From positions 1 through 21,336 of the forward strand of contig JAICLV010000025.1 in NCBI GenBank assembly GCA_025925185.1: a stretch of DNA of 21,336 bases, written 5' to 3'. The position numbers and the translations under genes were made by a program. This DNA comes from Acidothermaceae bacterium (GTDB taxonomy: Bacteria > Actinomycetota > Actinomycetes > Acidothermales > Acidothermaceae). The notes below the pieces were generated by a model. That model was not told where the DNA came from. It made no database searches and worked only from the letters and a program-made list of their open reading frames with translations. Positions 7,488-14,640 of this stretch are shown piece by piece (the stretch's first letter is position 1; each line of letters starts with the position of its first letter).

Positions 7488-8687
7488 TCACGCCTTGGAC
7501 CGCCTGCGCAGCAACCCTCGCCTGTCGGCGCGCAGGTTCGACGGGATCGGCTCGGCGCCGCTGCGCGCCAGCGGTAGCACATGGTCCTCGCCGAATTGGC
7601 GAATCGCCAGACTCACCGGGTGGTTCGGGTCGTCGAGCAGGATTGGCACGCCGCGGTTGATCGACGCCGGCACCGCGCGTGACGACGGGATGTGCAGCGC
7701 GATCGGCACTTTCAGCGTCTTCTCGACCTCCGACAACGCCAAGCCGACCTTGGAGTCGGCGCGGTTCAAGACCACGCGCAGCCGCTCCCGCGGGTAGTTC
7801 AAGAGGTCCAAGGTTTCCAACGTCAGCTTCAAATTCTTCAATGCGGGGATGTCGAGCGTGGCGAGCAGCGCGATGAGGTCGGACTGGTCGAACGCCGCCA
7901 GCACGTGGTCGGTGAACGCCGGGGGCGTGTCGATGACGACGTAGGCGAACTGCTCGCGGAGCAGCCCGATGATGGTCGTGATGAGCGAGGCCGGCACGGT
8001 CTCGGCCGACCCCGGCTCGACCGGCGCCACCAACGCCGAAAGGCCGGGCGAGTGCGGCGTGAGCAGCGCGGTGACCGCCGGCAGGTCGAGGTTTTCCATC
8101 AGCGGAACGGCGTCGGCGAGCGTGTGCGCGGGGAAGAGTTGCAGCACGATCGCGACGTCGCCGAAGTTGAGGTCGAGGTCGACGAGGCAAACGTCGCGTC
8201 GTCCGCCGTCTGCCAGCGACGCGGCGAGATTGCTCGCCAGCGTCGTCTTGCCGCAGCCACCCTTCGCGGAGAACACGGTCACCACGACGCCGCGGCCCGA
8301 CTCCTCGCCGTCGCCGTGGCTGTTGCGCTGGCGCATCGCGGCCGCGACGTCGCGCACCCGCTTCACCGCGTCGTTGACGCCCGCGAGATTGCGCTCCTCG
8401 ACCACCTCCCGCACGCCAGCGCGCAAGGCGTCGACGAGCAACGGGGTGTCGATGCGTCGCCGCACCAAGACAATGCCGAGGCTCGGCCGGCTGATCCGCA
8501 TGCCGTCCGACAGCACGAACGCGGCCTCTTGGTCGACCGACGGCCCGAGGACGACGGCGTCCTCGCCGGGGTGGGCGTCGAGGTGGCGGCGCAGGTCGTC
8601 GATCGTGGCGAGCACCGGCACGCCGGGCCCGAGCGCGGACCGCAGGGTCTCGGCTCGAGTCGGGTCGGCTTCGACGATCACACTCAT
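7488..8687 (-). CDS. cpaE: Tad localisation ATPase CpaE/TadZ (ParA/MinD family)
   Basis: A 399-residue TadZ/CpaE protein. The N-terminal 115 residues resemble an atypical receiver domain without a clear phospho-acceptor signature. The rest is a MinD/ParA-type P-loop ATPase: deviant Walker A SAKGGCGKTTLASNLA (Lys142 and Lys147, starting near 140), the DLDLNFGD switch (170-177), and a VVIDTPP Walker B-like strand. The family is known to target the pilus machine to specific sites, often the pole. The last 30 residues are basic (RADRRGLLRRRSKA) and may contact membrane lipids. The ATG at 8685-8687 has GGTGAG upstream and follows the cpaB stop by 21 nt. The tail DNA holds a short direct repeat of GTGATCGA that leads into the cpaF ribosome binding site. 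Confidence 0.93.
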   Translation of the reverse strand: MSVIVEADPTRAETLRSALGPGVPVLATIDDLRRHLDAHPGEDAVVLGPSVDQEAAFVLSDGMRISRPSLGIVLVRRRIDTPLLVDALRAGVREVVEERNLAGVNDAVKRVRDVAAAMRQRNSHGDGEESGRGVVVTVFSAKGGCGKTTLASNLAASLADGGRRDVCLVDLDLNFGDVAIVLQLFPAHTLADAVPLMENLDLPAVTALLTPHSPGLSALVAPVEPGSAETVPASLITTIIGLLREQFAYVVIDTPPAFTDHVLAAFDQSDLIALLATLDIPALKNLKLTLETLDLLNYPRERLRVVLNRADSKVGLALSEVEKTLKVPIALHIPSSRAVPASINRGVPILLDDPNHPVSLAIRQFGEDHVLPLARSGAEPIPSNLRADRRGLLRRRSKA

Positions 8688-8708
8688 GAACGACTCACCA
8701 TGCCCCGG

Positions 8709-9416
8709 TCACGACCCGTACAGGTTGGCCGTCGAGGTCGCCGGCAGCTTGTTGTCGATCTTGGAGTCCTTGGACAGCAGACCGAGGTAGAGCGTCCCGA
8801 CGGATTGCGCGTAAATGAGCTTTTGGGCGTCGGCCTGGTCGACCCCGAACGTCACGATGCTCGAGTCGGCCTGCCCGGCGCTCTGCCCGGACGACGGGAC
8901 CAGCGTTCGCGACCCCACCGCGATGACGGTGGCGCGCGGCAGCAGCAGTTGGGTGCCGCCCTTCGTCGTCAAGAAGACGGCGACGTCGGAGCCGGGAATG
9001 ACGTAGCCGTCGACCCGGTTCGGGTCGGACAACGAGATGCTGACCGCGAGCGTCCCGTCGTCCGACAAGGTGAGGCGGGTGGTGTCGCCCGGCTTGCCGA
9101 ACTTCGCCTTCAGGATCTGCTCGCCGGGGAAAATCGGCGAGTTCGTCACCAGGTCCGCCACCGACTGGATGTCGCCCAAGACGTCGGACGACGCGACCGC
9201 GTCGCGGGGGATCGTCTTCTTTTCGAGCGCGCCGTCGGCGGCGGCCGCCGCGCCGGTGGTGCCGGCCGGAATGACCTTCTTGGCGACGAGCACCTCGACG
9301 GGCTGCTGCCTGGCCAGATCGTTTTGCTTCACGTTGTGCACGTAGACGCCGACGAGGACGGCGCCAAGCGCGGCGACGAGGATCGCCGCCACGAGCAGGA
9401 CGGTGCGTCGTGCCAT
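8709..9416 (-). CDS. cpaB: Tad pilus assembly protein CpaB/RcpC (SAF domain)
   Basis: A 235-residue protein with one N-terminal membrane anchor (about 5-26) and an exported remainder. Residues 40-105 form a SAF-like domain beginning VEVLVAKKVIPAGT, with the GEQILKAKFG stretch near its end. The C-terminal part carries the RcpC-like DGTLAVSISLSDPNRVDGYVIPGSDVAV pattern, interrupted here only by normal variation. In proteobacteria CpaB works with the secretin; actinobacterial Tad loci keep it without one, so it may organise the cell-wall passage of the pilus. The start at 9414-9416 has GGAGG (9430-9434) at a rather long 13-nt spacing. It is the first gene of the minus-strand tad run and directly follows a repeat-rich upstream region. 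Confidence 0.88.
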   Translation of the reverse strand: MARRTVLLVAAILVAALGAVLVGVYVHNVKQNDLARQQPVEVLVAKKVIPAGTTGAAAAADGALEKKTIPRDAVASSDVLGDIQSVADLVTNSPIFPGEQILKAKFGKPGDTTRLTLSDDGTLAVSISLSDPNRVDGYVIPGSDVAVFLTTKGGTQLLLPRATVIAVGSRTLVPSSGQSAGQADSSIVTFGVDQADAQKLIYAQSVGTLYLGLLSKDSKIDNKLPATSTANLYGS

Positions 9417-9520
9417 CGCGGCGTCCGGTCCTCCTCTCCGGCTCGGCGGTTAGCTGCGAATCCCTGGCATCGTCGCACCCTCGCAGCGCGCGGGTGCGCC
9501 GAAACGCGCTCGGGACACGC

Positions 9521-9550
9521 TCACTCTCGCTGACTCACGCCGACTCTTGC
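9521..9550. repeat. Three 10-bp phased direct repeats
   Basis: Consecutive decamers TCACTCTCGC, TGACTCACGC and CGACTCTTGC share ACTC at positions 3-6 and GC at 9-10. The preceding decamer (9511-9520) matches only weakly. The exact 10-bp period puts each ACTC on the same face of the helix. Confidence 0.6.
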
Positions 9551-9596
9551 ACGGAAATGGTATGGATGTGGTCGAGTCGGGGCATGTCGACGAACC

Positions 9597-9612
9597 GTTA
9601 TCCGGGGTTATC
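9597..9612. repeat. GTTATC direct repeat, 10-bp period
   Basis: GTTATC at 9597-9602 and again at 9607-9612, separated by CGGG. On the minus strand the copies read GATAAC and lie just downstream of a TTGACG, so they could be part of a promoter or an operator half-site pair. Confidence 0.45.
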
Positions 9613-9617
9613 GGGAC

Positions 9618-9677
9618 CAAGCGTCAATCGCTTGACACCGGAGATGGGGATTTCACCCGCTCAACCGCTTGACACCG
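9618..9677. repeat. Repeated TCAAYCGCTTGACACCG element with internal dyad
   Basis: The 17-mer at 9624-9640 recurs at 9661-9677 with one mismatch, 37 bp apart. In the first copy it is part of two overlapping perfect dyads, CAAGCG-N5-CGCTTG (9618-9634) and GTCAA-N4-TTGAC (9623-9636). The second copy overlaps the stop and last codons of the permease gene and keeps TCAA-N4-TTGA. Confidence 0.55.
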
Positions 9678-11172
9678 CCGCCACGACCTGGGCGCGTTTG
9701 ACCGGGTCCTCCCAGGTTCGGACGCTTCGGGCCAGCGACACCCCGGACAGCGTCGCCATGGCCACCGCGAGCATGACCGCCACCGTCCAGTTCCCCGCGT
9801 GCGCGACACCGCCGAACAGCAAGCCGATCAGCGTCGTGACAGTCGCCAGCCGCACCGAGTAGACGGCCATCGCCGCGGGTGGAGCCGGGGTGTCGCGCCC
9901 GCCGCGCAGTAGCGCGTGCCGCGGGTGCGCCAGCGACACGTGCACGCACGTGGCGAGCACGACCGCCGAGCAGGAGACCACGCAGCCGAGCAGCGCGGCG
10001 AGGTCGGCCGCCGTCGGTGGGTGCTGGGCGCGCAAGCTCCCCGCGAGCGCGGCGACCAGCCCGCTGGCGGTGATGGTCTCCGCGAGCACCAGGGTCTTCG
10101 CCGCGATCGCCAAGCGTGGCGGATGCGGCATGGAGGCCAGCCAGGCGGCGCCGCCGCCGTCCAGACAGAACACGTTGACGCCGAACAGCAGGCCGGCGCC
10201 CGCGGTGACCAACGCCGGCACCACGACCAGCGACTCCCACGGCAGGTTGGCGCCGGCGGCGACCAGCCCCGGCAGCAAGGTGAGCACCAGCAGGCCGCGG
10301 CGCAGCGGCGTCGACCGCCAGACGCCGGCACGGTCGACGCGCGCCAGCGCCCACACGGGGCCGGCGGCCTGCGGCCGGCGTCGGTGCGTGCGCGACTCGC
10401 GGAACCGCTGCCCGTCGCCGGGCCGGCGCAGTGCCCAGGCGCAGGCGCGTCTCCCGGCCAAGTAGGCGATCAGCAGGAGGCCGACCAGCTGCACGCTGCC
10501 GCTGAGCCAGCGCCCGACCTGCTCGGACGCCCCGGCCAGCACGGTGGTCACGACCGGCGTGGCCGGGGAGTGGTCGAGCACCGCGTAGCCCAGGTCGGCG
10601 CGGACGATGACGACGATCGCGGTCGCGACGACGCCCGCGACGGCCCACACCGACCGTCGTCCGACCCTGCTTTGCCGGGCGCCAATGACGAGCCAGGCGA
10701 CTCCTTGCCCGGCGACCGTCACCAACGCGACGTAGGCGAGCGTCGTCACGAGGGCGAGCCCGAGGCCCATGTCGCCTTGCCGGTCGCCGGTGACGAACGA
10801 GGTGACGCCGAACAGCAGCAGTGCCTGCGTCATCCAGGCCAGGTTGAGCGGGGCAACCAACAGCGACGCGGCGAACTCGGTCGACGGCCGGATCGGATAC
10901 GGCGTCAACTGGTCGGGTGGGAACAGCTCGTTGCCGCCGCCCGCCGCCAGCGGGGCGACGAGGGCGAGCACCGCGAACCCGAGGAAGGCGGTCGGCGCGA
11001 GCACCGTGACGTCGAACGACCGGCCGCGCGGCACCATTTGGCCGGCGATGACGGCCGCGCACAGCAGCCCGGGGATGAGCGCGGCGAGCAGCGTCAGGCC
11101 GAACCGCACCCGCTCGCTGCGGACCATCCGCCAGCGCAGCCGCACCAACTCCAGCAGCTGGCCGCCGGTCAC
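9661..11172 (-). CDS. ABC-2-like transporter permease
   Basis: A 503-residue polytopic membrane protein with roughly ten or more hydrophobic segments in two groups (about 25-240 and 293-480), separated by a basic cytoplasmic stretch (about 240-292) rich in Arg. The segment ELFPPDQLTPYPIRPST (82-98) fits a motif common in ABC-2 type exporter permeases. GTG at 11170-11172 overlaps the ATPase stop as GTGA, and a GGAG lies about 10 nt upstream, so the pair is coupled and presumably forms one transporter. The open frame runs further upstream, but that part is an Arg/Gly-rich shadow of the ATPase gene. The substrate cannot be read from sequence. The 3' end carries one copy of the GTCAA dyad repeat. 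Membership in an ABC exporter is firm; the subfamily is not. Confidence 0.82.
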   Translation of the reverse strand: MTGGQLLELVRLRWRMVRSERVRFGLTLLAALIPGLLCAAVIAGQMVPRGRSFDVTVLAPTAFLGFAVLALVAPLAAGGGNELFPPDQLTPYPIRPSTEFAASLLVAPLNLAWMTQALLLFGVTSFVTGDRQGDMGLGLALVTTLAYVALVTVAGQGVAWLVIGARQSRVGRRSVWAVAGVVATAIVVIVRADLGYAVLDHSPATPVVTTVLAGASEQVGRWLSGSVQLVGLLLIAYLAGRRACAWALRRPGDGQRFRESRTHRRRPQAAGPVWALARVDRAGVWRSTPLRRGLLVLTLLPGLVAAGANLPWESLVVVPALVTAGAGLLFGVNVFCLDGGGAAWLASMPHPPRLAIAAKTLVLAETITASGLVAALAGSLRAQHPPTAADLAALLGCVVSCSAVVLATCVHVSLAHPRHALLRGGRDTPAPPAAMAVYSVRLATVTTLIGLLFGGVAHAGNWTVAVMLAVAMATLSGVSLARSVRTWEDPVKRAQVVAAVSSG

Positions 11173-11876
11173 GACAGCAGGCTCCGGTACCGGCGTTCGC
11201 CCGCCTCGCCGCGCAGCTCGCCCGCGGGCGCCGCGCCTACCACCCGGCCACCGCGCAGCACGACCGCCTCCTCGCACGCCTGAACGGCGAGCTGCAGCAG
11301 GTGGGTCGACACGATGACCGCCGCGCCCGCCCCTCGCGCCTCGCCGATGACGTCGAGGGTGGCCTCGGCGCCGAGCGGATCGACACCGTCGAACGGCTCG
11401 TCCAGCAAAACGACCGCGGGCGAGTGCAAGACGGCGAGGACGACGGACAGCCGGCGTCCCATCCCGTGCGAGAACCCGGCGGTGACCCGGTCGGCCGCGC
11501 CGAGGAGGTCGAACCGGTCCAGCAACGTCGTCGCGCGGTCGGCCCAGCCATCGGGGAGGCCCCGCAGCTTGGCGGCGAGCGACAGGTGCTCCCACGGGGT
11601 CGCGCGCGGGATCAGCCCGCCCACGTCGGGGCAGTAGCCGACCTGCGCCTTGGCCGCAGCCGGGTCGCGCGCCACGTCGATACCGGCGACGCGCGCGTGC
11701 CCGCCGGTGGGAGGCAGCACGCCCGCCAGCACCCGAAGCGTGGTCGACTTGCCCGCGCCGTTGCGCCCGATCAGCGCCACCGCCGTGCCGGCCTGCACCG
11801 ACAGGTCGAGGCCGTCGACCGCGACGACCGGCCCGAAGGCCACTCGCAGACCGCGCGTCTCGACCTGGGCTGGCAT
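11169..11876 (-). CDS. ABC transporter ATP-binding protein
   Basis: A 235-residue nucleotide-binding subunit. Walker A is GRNGAGKST (37-45), Walker B is VVLLDEPF (155-162), and the switch histidine is His192 (STHLL). The signature is degenerate, FSHGMGRRLSVVLA (135-148), in place of LSGGQ but keeping the usual Ser-x-Gly-x-x-x-Arg spacing. At the Q-loop position the text reads VGYCPDVGGL (79-88), with Asp where Gln is common; this occurs in ABC-2 exporters of the drug/bacteriocin type. The start ATG overlaps the stop of the acyl-CoA synthetase gene by one base (TGATG), and the permease follows with a GTGA overlap. It should energise export by the adjacent permease. Confidence 0.93.
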   Translation of the reverse strand: MPAQVETRGLRVAFGPVVAVDGLDLSVQAGTAVALIGRNGAGKSTTLRVLAGVLPPTGGHARVAGIDVARDPAAAKAQVGYCPDVGGLIPRATPWEHLSLAAKLRGLPDGWADRATTLLDRFDLLGAADRVTAGFSHGMGRRLSVVLAVLHSPAVVLLDEPFDGVDPLGAEATLDVIGEARGAGAAVIVSTHLLQLAVQACEEAVVLRGGRVVGAAPAGELRGEAGERRYRSLLS

Positions 11877-13762
11877 CAGCGGCTCGGTGGTCCGGGCTGG
11901 GCGCCGGCGGTTGAGTACAGCGCGTCGATGTCGGCGGCGCGGTTGCGCGCCACGGCGTCGCGCCGCAGCTTCAACGTCGGCGTGAGCTCGCCCGACGCTT
12001 CGGTGAAGTCGTCGGCCAGCACGCGGAACCGGCGAATCGACTCGGCGCGCGACACGACGCGGCTCGCCTCGTCGACGGCGGCCTTGATCTCGGCGAGCAG
12101 CTCGGGGTCGTCGCGAAGGCTTGCCGCGTCGGTGTTAGGCGCCTTGCCGACCTTCTTTTTCCACGCCTCAAGGGATTCCGGGTCGAGCGTGACGAGCGCG
12201 CCGACGTACGGACGCCGGTCGCCGACGACCATGCACTGCGCGATCAGGGGGTGGCCGCGCAATCGGTCTTCGAGCAGCGCGGGCGAGACGTTCTTGCCCC
12301 CGGCCGTGATGATGATCTCCTTCTTGCGACCGGTGACGGTGACGAAGCCGTCGTCGTCGATCGCGCCGAGGTCGCCGCTGTGCAGCCAGCCGTCGGAGTC
12401 GAGCACGGCGGCGGTGCCGTCGGGGTCGCCCCAGTAGCGCCCGAAGACGTGCTGGCCGCGGACCAGCAGCTCGCCGTCGTCGGCGACCGCGACGCTGGTG
12501 CCGGCCAGCGGCGGCCCAACTGTCCCTATGCGCACCTTGTCGGGTCGGTTGATCGCGGCGGCCGCCGTCGTCTCGGTCATGCCCCAGCCTTCGAGCACCG
12601 GGATCCCACCGCCGCGGAAGAAATGACCAAGCCGCTCGCCAAGCGGGGCCCCGCCCGAGATGACCCAGCGCACGTTCCCGCCAAGCGCGGCCCGCAACTT
12701 GCGATACACCAGGACGTCGAACAGGGCGCGCTTCAATCGAAGCGCTAACGGCGCTTTCCCGCCGTCGTGCGCTTTGCTCGCCGCGATCGCGGTTTTCGTG
12801 GCGGCGGCGAAGATTTTCGTCTTGCCCCGGTCGGCCGCCTTCTGCTGCGCGATCGTGTAGAGCTTTTCAAAGACGTAAGGGACGGCGAGGAGCAGCGTCG
12901 GTCGAAAGGTCGCGAGGTCTTCTTGCAGCGTGTACGTGTTGGGGCAGTGGCCGACCGGCACCGCGGCCTCGAGCGTCGCGACCTGGATTTCGCGGGCGAG
13001 CACGTGCGCGAGCGGCAAGAACAGCAGGGCGCTCGTGTCGTGCTCGAACAGCGCGGGCAGGCTGGCCACCGCGCTGCGGGAGCCGAACAGCAGGTTGTGG
13101 TGCGTGAGGACACACCCCTTGGGCCGGCCGGTGGTCCCCGAGGTGTAGATGATCGACGCGGTCGAGGCAGCGGTGACGCCCGCGTGCGCCAGCGCCAGCT
13201 CGTCGGGATCGGCGGCCGCCCCCGCCGCGCTCAACTCGTCGAGCGCGCCGTGCTCGATGACCCACACATGCCGCAGCTCGGGCAACTCGTCGCGGACCAG
13301 GCCGACAGTGGAGGCGTGCTCGCCACTTTCGACGACGACGCCCGCGCAGCGCGCGTCGCCGAGGATCCAGGCCACCTGCGCGGGCGCGGACGACTCGTAG
13401 ATCGGCACGGTCACCAGGCCGGCGTGCCACAGCGCGTAGTCGGTCAGGGTCCACTCGTAGCGGGTGCGCGAGAGCAAGCCCACCCGCAGGCCCGGCCGCA
13501 GCCCGGCGGCGACGAAGCCGGCCGCGAGCGCCTTGACCTGCCGCTCGAAGTCGGCGGCGGTGACCGGCGTCCACTGCGCGGCCGGGGCGGCGGGCGCGGC
13601 AGGCGCGGCCGCTGTCGGCGGCTTGCTGCTAGCGGCGGGCGCGATCGGTCGACGGCGAAACAGCACCGCGTCCGGGCGTTCGCCGGCGTGCCGCGCCACG
13701 GCGTCGGTCAACGTCGCGTCGTCCGGGATGCTCACCACCGCCGGCGAGGAAATCTGGCGCAC
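11876..13762 (-). CDS. Long-chain fatty acyl-CoA synthetase (FadD15-like)
   Basis: A 628-residue AMP-forming ligase that would activate fatty acids as acyl-AMP and then acyl-CoA. Motifs: the P-loop YTSGTTGRPKG (206-216), the EGWGMTETT motif (391-399), the adenylate-contact HSGDLG (461-466), and the hinge/C-terminal stretch GRKKEIIITAGGKNVSP (478-494) with Lys490. I chose GTG at 13760-13762 because GGAGG lies 4 nt upstream (13767-13771) and the protein then begins near the usual family start; an in-frame ATG at 13840 would add 26 unlikely residues. An Ala/Pro-rich insert (about 42-63) interrupts the N-terminal domain. Acyl-chain specificity cannot be read. It is coupled to the ABC genes by a TGATG overlap. 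The region upstream is shared with a divergent zinc-ribbon gene. Confidence 0.93.
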   Translation of the reverse strand: MRQISSPAVVSIPDDATLTDAVARHAGERPDAVLFRRRPIAPAASSKPPTAAAPAAPAAPAAQWTPVTAADFERQVKALAAGFVAAGLRPGLRVGLLSRTRYEWTLTDYALWHAGLVTVPIYESSAPAQVAWILGDARCAGVVVESGEHASTVGLVRDELPELRHVWVIEHGALDELSAAGAAADPDELALAHAGVTAASTASIIYTSGTTGRPKGCVLTHHNLLFGSRSAVASLPALFEHDTSALLFLPLAHVLAREIQVATLEAAVPVGHCPNTYTLQEDLATFRPTLLLAVPYVFEKLYTIAQQKAADRGKTKIFAAATKTAIAASKAHDGGKAPLALRLKRALFDVLVYRKLRAALGGNVRWVISGGAPLGERLGHFFRGGGIPVLEGWGMTETTAAAAINRPDKVRIGTVGPPLAGTSVAVADDGELLVRGQHVFGRYWGDPDGTAAVLDSDGWLHSGDLGAIDDDGFVTVTGRKKEIIITAGGKNVSPALLEDRLRGHPLIAQCMVVGDRRPYVGALVTLDPESLEAWKKKVGKAPNTDAASLRDDPELLAEIKAAVDEASRVVSRAESIRRFRVLADDFTEASGELTPTLKLRRDAVARNRAADIDALYSTAGAQPGPPSR

Positions 13763-13968
13763 CGATCCTCCGAACACGTCCTGTTGATCGGACGGTATCC
13801 GGCGCCGTCCCCGTGTCGCCACGCAGTCACGCGCGCTCATGCATTCTGCCGGTTCGGCGTTGGCCCTGGTGGCGCAATCGCCGCGCGGCCGATTGGCGGA
13901 CGAGCCCGCGGTTGAAGGTCAAGCCAGGCTGTGCTGGTGCCGACGCTTACGACGTGACGGTGGACTCC
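13763..13968. promoter_or_regulatory. Divergent intergenic region, acyl-CoA synthetase / zinc-ribbon gene
   Basis: About 206 bases separate two divergent starts. The GGAGG of the left gene is at 13767-13771. I see no clear -35/-10 pair for either gene and no strong dyad. The region may hold two weak GC-rich promoters. Open frames exist on both strands but lack ribosome binding sites and are probably not translated. Confidence 0.4.
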
Positions 13969-14502
13969 ATGACCGGCGCGGCGCCGGACCGCTGCCCGCG
14001 TTGCGCCGCTTTGGTGCGGCCCGGCTCGCAGTGGTGCACGCTGTGCTACGCCGACTTGCGGCCCGCGCCGCCGCCGCAGCTCGCACTTGAGCCGCAGCCG
14101 ACGTCCCCGCCGCGCTCGACGGGCGCCCTCACGTCGTCCGATATCTTCGACCCGCTCACGGCCCCGCTGGCGCTGCTCGAGCGCGGCGCGGAAGAACCCG
14201 CACCCGCCCAGGCGCCGACCGCCGACCCGGCGACCGTGAACGCGACGACCGGTAATCCCGCGCCGAAGCAGGCTGGCTGGCCGTGTGCGACCTGCGGTGC
14301 CACCGTGCCGTTGGACGAGCCGACCTGCACGTCGTGCGGCGCCGGTTTCTTGGAGGGCACGCTGCCCGTCGACCCGGTGCTCGGCCGGTTGTCGAAGGGC
14401 GCCGGGTCTAACCAGGCGAAGGTGCTGATCATGGTGGGCGGATCGCTCGGCCTGTTGGTCCTCATTCTCGGGGCCATGTACGTCCTCGGCGCGATCTTCT
14501 GA
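13969..14502 (+). CDS. Double zinc-ribbon, single-pass membrane protein
   Basis: Not a family I can name. The 177-residue product starts with a zinc ribbon (CPRC at 9-12, CTLC at 23-26), continues through a Pro/Ala-rich linker (about 31-100), and has a second four-cysteine ribbon (CATC at 106-109, CTSC at 120-123). It ends in a hydrophobic helix (about 151-174) two or three residues from the C-terminus, so it should be tail-anchored with the zinc ribbons in the cytoplasm. ATG at 13969 has GGTGGA just upstream; GTG codons at 13954 and 13960 are in frame and possible. It is divergent from the acyl-CoA synthetase and upstream of the glucokinase. Role unknown; zinc binding is inferred from the cysteine spacing. 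Confidence 0.75.
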   Translation: MTGAAPDRCPRCAALVRPGSQWCTLCYADLRPAPPPQLALEPQPTSPPRSTGALTSSDIFDPLTAPLALLERGAEEPAPAQAPTADPATVNATTGNPAPKQAGWPCATCGATVPLDEPTCTSCGAGFLEGTLPVDPVLGRLSKGAGSNQAKVLIMVGGSLGLLVLILGAMYVLGAIF

Positions 14503-14640
14503 CCGGCGGCGTCCTCGTCTTTTGTCCGGCATCGCGTTGGACGCGTCCAAACCGCGCATGCGAGCATGACCCCTGCCGCGCGGGGTGGAACGTTCCCGCT
14601 GGTGTCGCCCACTGTCCAAGAATCGATCGGAGACTCTCGC
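14503..14640 (+). promoter_or_regulatory. Palindrome-rich region upstream of glucokinase
   Basis: The 138 bases before glk contain three perfect palindromes: TTGGACGCGTCCAA (14537-14550), CGCATGCG (14555-14562) and GGAACGTTCC (14587-14596). The first is the strongest operator candidate. No clear promoter hexamers were found. The glk ribosome binding site GGAG (14629-14632) is at the right end. Confidence 0.5.

Larger units (their letters stand above)
9417..9660 (-). promoter_or_regulatory. Upstream control region of the tad operon
   Basis: The 244 bases between the ABC permease stop and cpaB hold no gene. They are unusually repetitive: three 10-bp phased repeats (9521-9550), a 10-bp-phased pair of GTTATC (9597-9602, 9607-9612), and a GTCAA-N4-TTGAC dyad (9623-9636) with a second copy at the permease stop (9661 onward). 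A TTGACG (9627 to 9622 on the minus strand) could serve as -35, but no good -10 follows at 16-18 nt. I read the region as the tad operon promoter with regulator sites; that is inference. Confidence 0.5.

Noticed and set aside
7692..9533. Long plus-strand open frame opposite cpaE and cpaB
   Set aside because: Antisense shadow of two well-recognised tad genes, low-complexity Arg/Asp/Val-rich translation with no recognisable motif.
9916..11283. Long plus-strand frame opposite the ABC permease
   Set aside because: Gln/Arg/His-rich translation typical of an antisense GC shadow; the minus strand has a clear polytopic membrane protein coupled to its ATPase.
10769..11317. Possible CRISPR or mobile element in the ABC region
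   Set aside because: No regularly spaced repeats, no terminal inverted repeats and no transposase motifs were found here or elsewhere in the window.
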